This document shows positions 6,557 through 6,890 of a DNA stretch of 6,890 nucleotides, in pieces. A program made the position numbers and the translations under genes. The notes beneath the pieces were generated by a model that did no database searches, was not told where the DNA came from, and saw nothing but the letters and a program-made list of their open reading frames with translations. Within the stretch, counting starts at the first letter, position 1, and the number at the start of each line of letters is the position of its first letter. The stretch is from an uncultured Eubacteriales bacterium (GTDB taxonomy: Bacteria; Bacillota; Clostridia; Oscillospirales; CAG-382): contig CAKSCN010000135.1 in NCBI GenBank assembly GCA_934444485.1, forward strand, positions 1 through 6,890, written 5' to 3'.

Positions 6557-6890
6557 TCAGAATCTGTTTATATCTATGATTACAAGCTCCGGGGGATTGT
6601 TTATCCTGAATATGCTTTCGTTGTCAAGTCCCGAGCTTACTATAAGCGGACAGCCGGAGACGTCGTATCTGCCGTAAATGAAGTGACCGCTTCTTTCCGG
6701 GAAAAGACCGCCCTCGTGCGTATAGAGTGCGCCGAGTATAGGCACTTTCACCATACCGCCGTGGGTATGTCCGCAGAGAAGAAGGTCTCCCCAGAAATCG
6801 AAGTCATACTCCTCAAAGACAAACGGCTCGTGGAGTGCGGTTATTTTAAGGTTCTGCGGATTTTCGTAAAGGAAGCTCTCAAAGCTTTCG
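6557..6890 (-). CDS. Metallophosphoesterase, YkuE-like, C-terminal part (5' end outside window)
   Basis: This is the last 110 residues of a calcineurin-like metallophosphoesterase; the start lies beyond base 6890. The frame is open to the window edge and stops at a TGA (6559-6557). The key motif is GHTHGG at visible residues 40-45, the C-terminal metal-binding GHxH motif of the family. It is followed by VPILG, matching the GHTHGGQ...P.LG block of YkuE/YaeI-type enzymes. An upstream ALHEP (residues 18-22) fits the preceding conserved His motif. YkuE-type proteins are membrane- or wall-associated metal-dependent phosphoesterases, and some relatives act on lipid-linked pyrophosphates such as UDP-diacylglucosamine. 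The true substrate cannot be read here. It sits 45 bases upstream of the first membrane protein on the same strand, so it may be co-transcribed, but it could equally be an unrelated neighbour. A Met at 6754 lies inside the motif region and is not the start. Confidence 0.85.
   Translation of the reverse strand, partial: ESFESFLYENPQNLKITALHEPFVFEEYDFDFWGDLLLCGHTHGGMVKVPILGALYTHEGGLFPERSGHFIYGRYDVSGCPLIVSSGLDNESIFRINNPPELVIIDINRF

Noticed and set aside
6557..6754. Short 65-residue protein starting at the Met at 6754
   Set aside because: The frame continues open upstream and includes the GHTHGG motif immediately before this Met, so it is the tail of a larger phosphoesterase.
1..6890. CRISPR array, tRNA, insertion sequence or phage signature
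   Set aside because: No spaced direct repeats, tRNA-like T-loop/acceptor pattern, transposase motif or terminal inverted repeat was seen on either strand.

Overview
The window suggests a Gram-positive anaerobe of the Clostridia (Bacillota), though only by inference. The DNA is roughly 53% GC in sampled lines, starts are often GTG behind strong GGAGG sites, and genes are tightly packed. The proteins resemble the surface-polysaccharide machinery of gut and rumen Clostridia. No rRNA, tRNA or marker gene is present to fix the taxon.

All six genes lie on the minus strand and read from high to low coordinates, so the window looks like the inside of one operon. In transcription order they are: the C-terminal end of a YkuE-like metallophosphoesterase (6557-6890, cut by the window edge); a 452-residue membrane protein with a large extracytoplasmic domain (5153-6511); a 628-residue protein with the same kind of extracytoplasmic domain plus a C-terminal degenerate GGDEF domain (3227-5113); a multispanning O-antigen ligase/polymerase-like protein (1856-3172); a GT4 glycosyltransferase (618-1859); and the N-terminal part of a GT2 glycosyltransferase (1-621, cut by the window edge). 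Gaps are 54 bases or less, and the last two junctions are 4-base GTGA overlaps. No promoter, convincing terminator, mobile element, RNA gene or repeat array was seen, and no stretch of 300 bases lacks a gene.

The locus reads as an exopolysaccharide or capsule operon. The glycosyltransferases would build the repeat unit on a lipid carrier, the ligase/polymerase-like protein would polymerise or transfer it, and the two Wzz-like proteins would act as polysaccharide co-polymerases setting chain length or export. The most unusual part is this pair. They are tandem paralogues, and the second carries a GGDEF-type domain whose signature is GNGSF, lacking the catalytic acidic residues. This suggests a membrane protein that senses or scaffolds in response to a nucleotide signal (possibly c-di-GMP) while acting directly on polysaccharide assembly. 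The second paralogue also has a cysteine-rich extracytoplasmic insertion that the first lacks. The terminal GT2 gene is noticeably more AT-rich than the rest, suggesting a mosaic or recently acquired end of the cluster.
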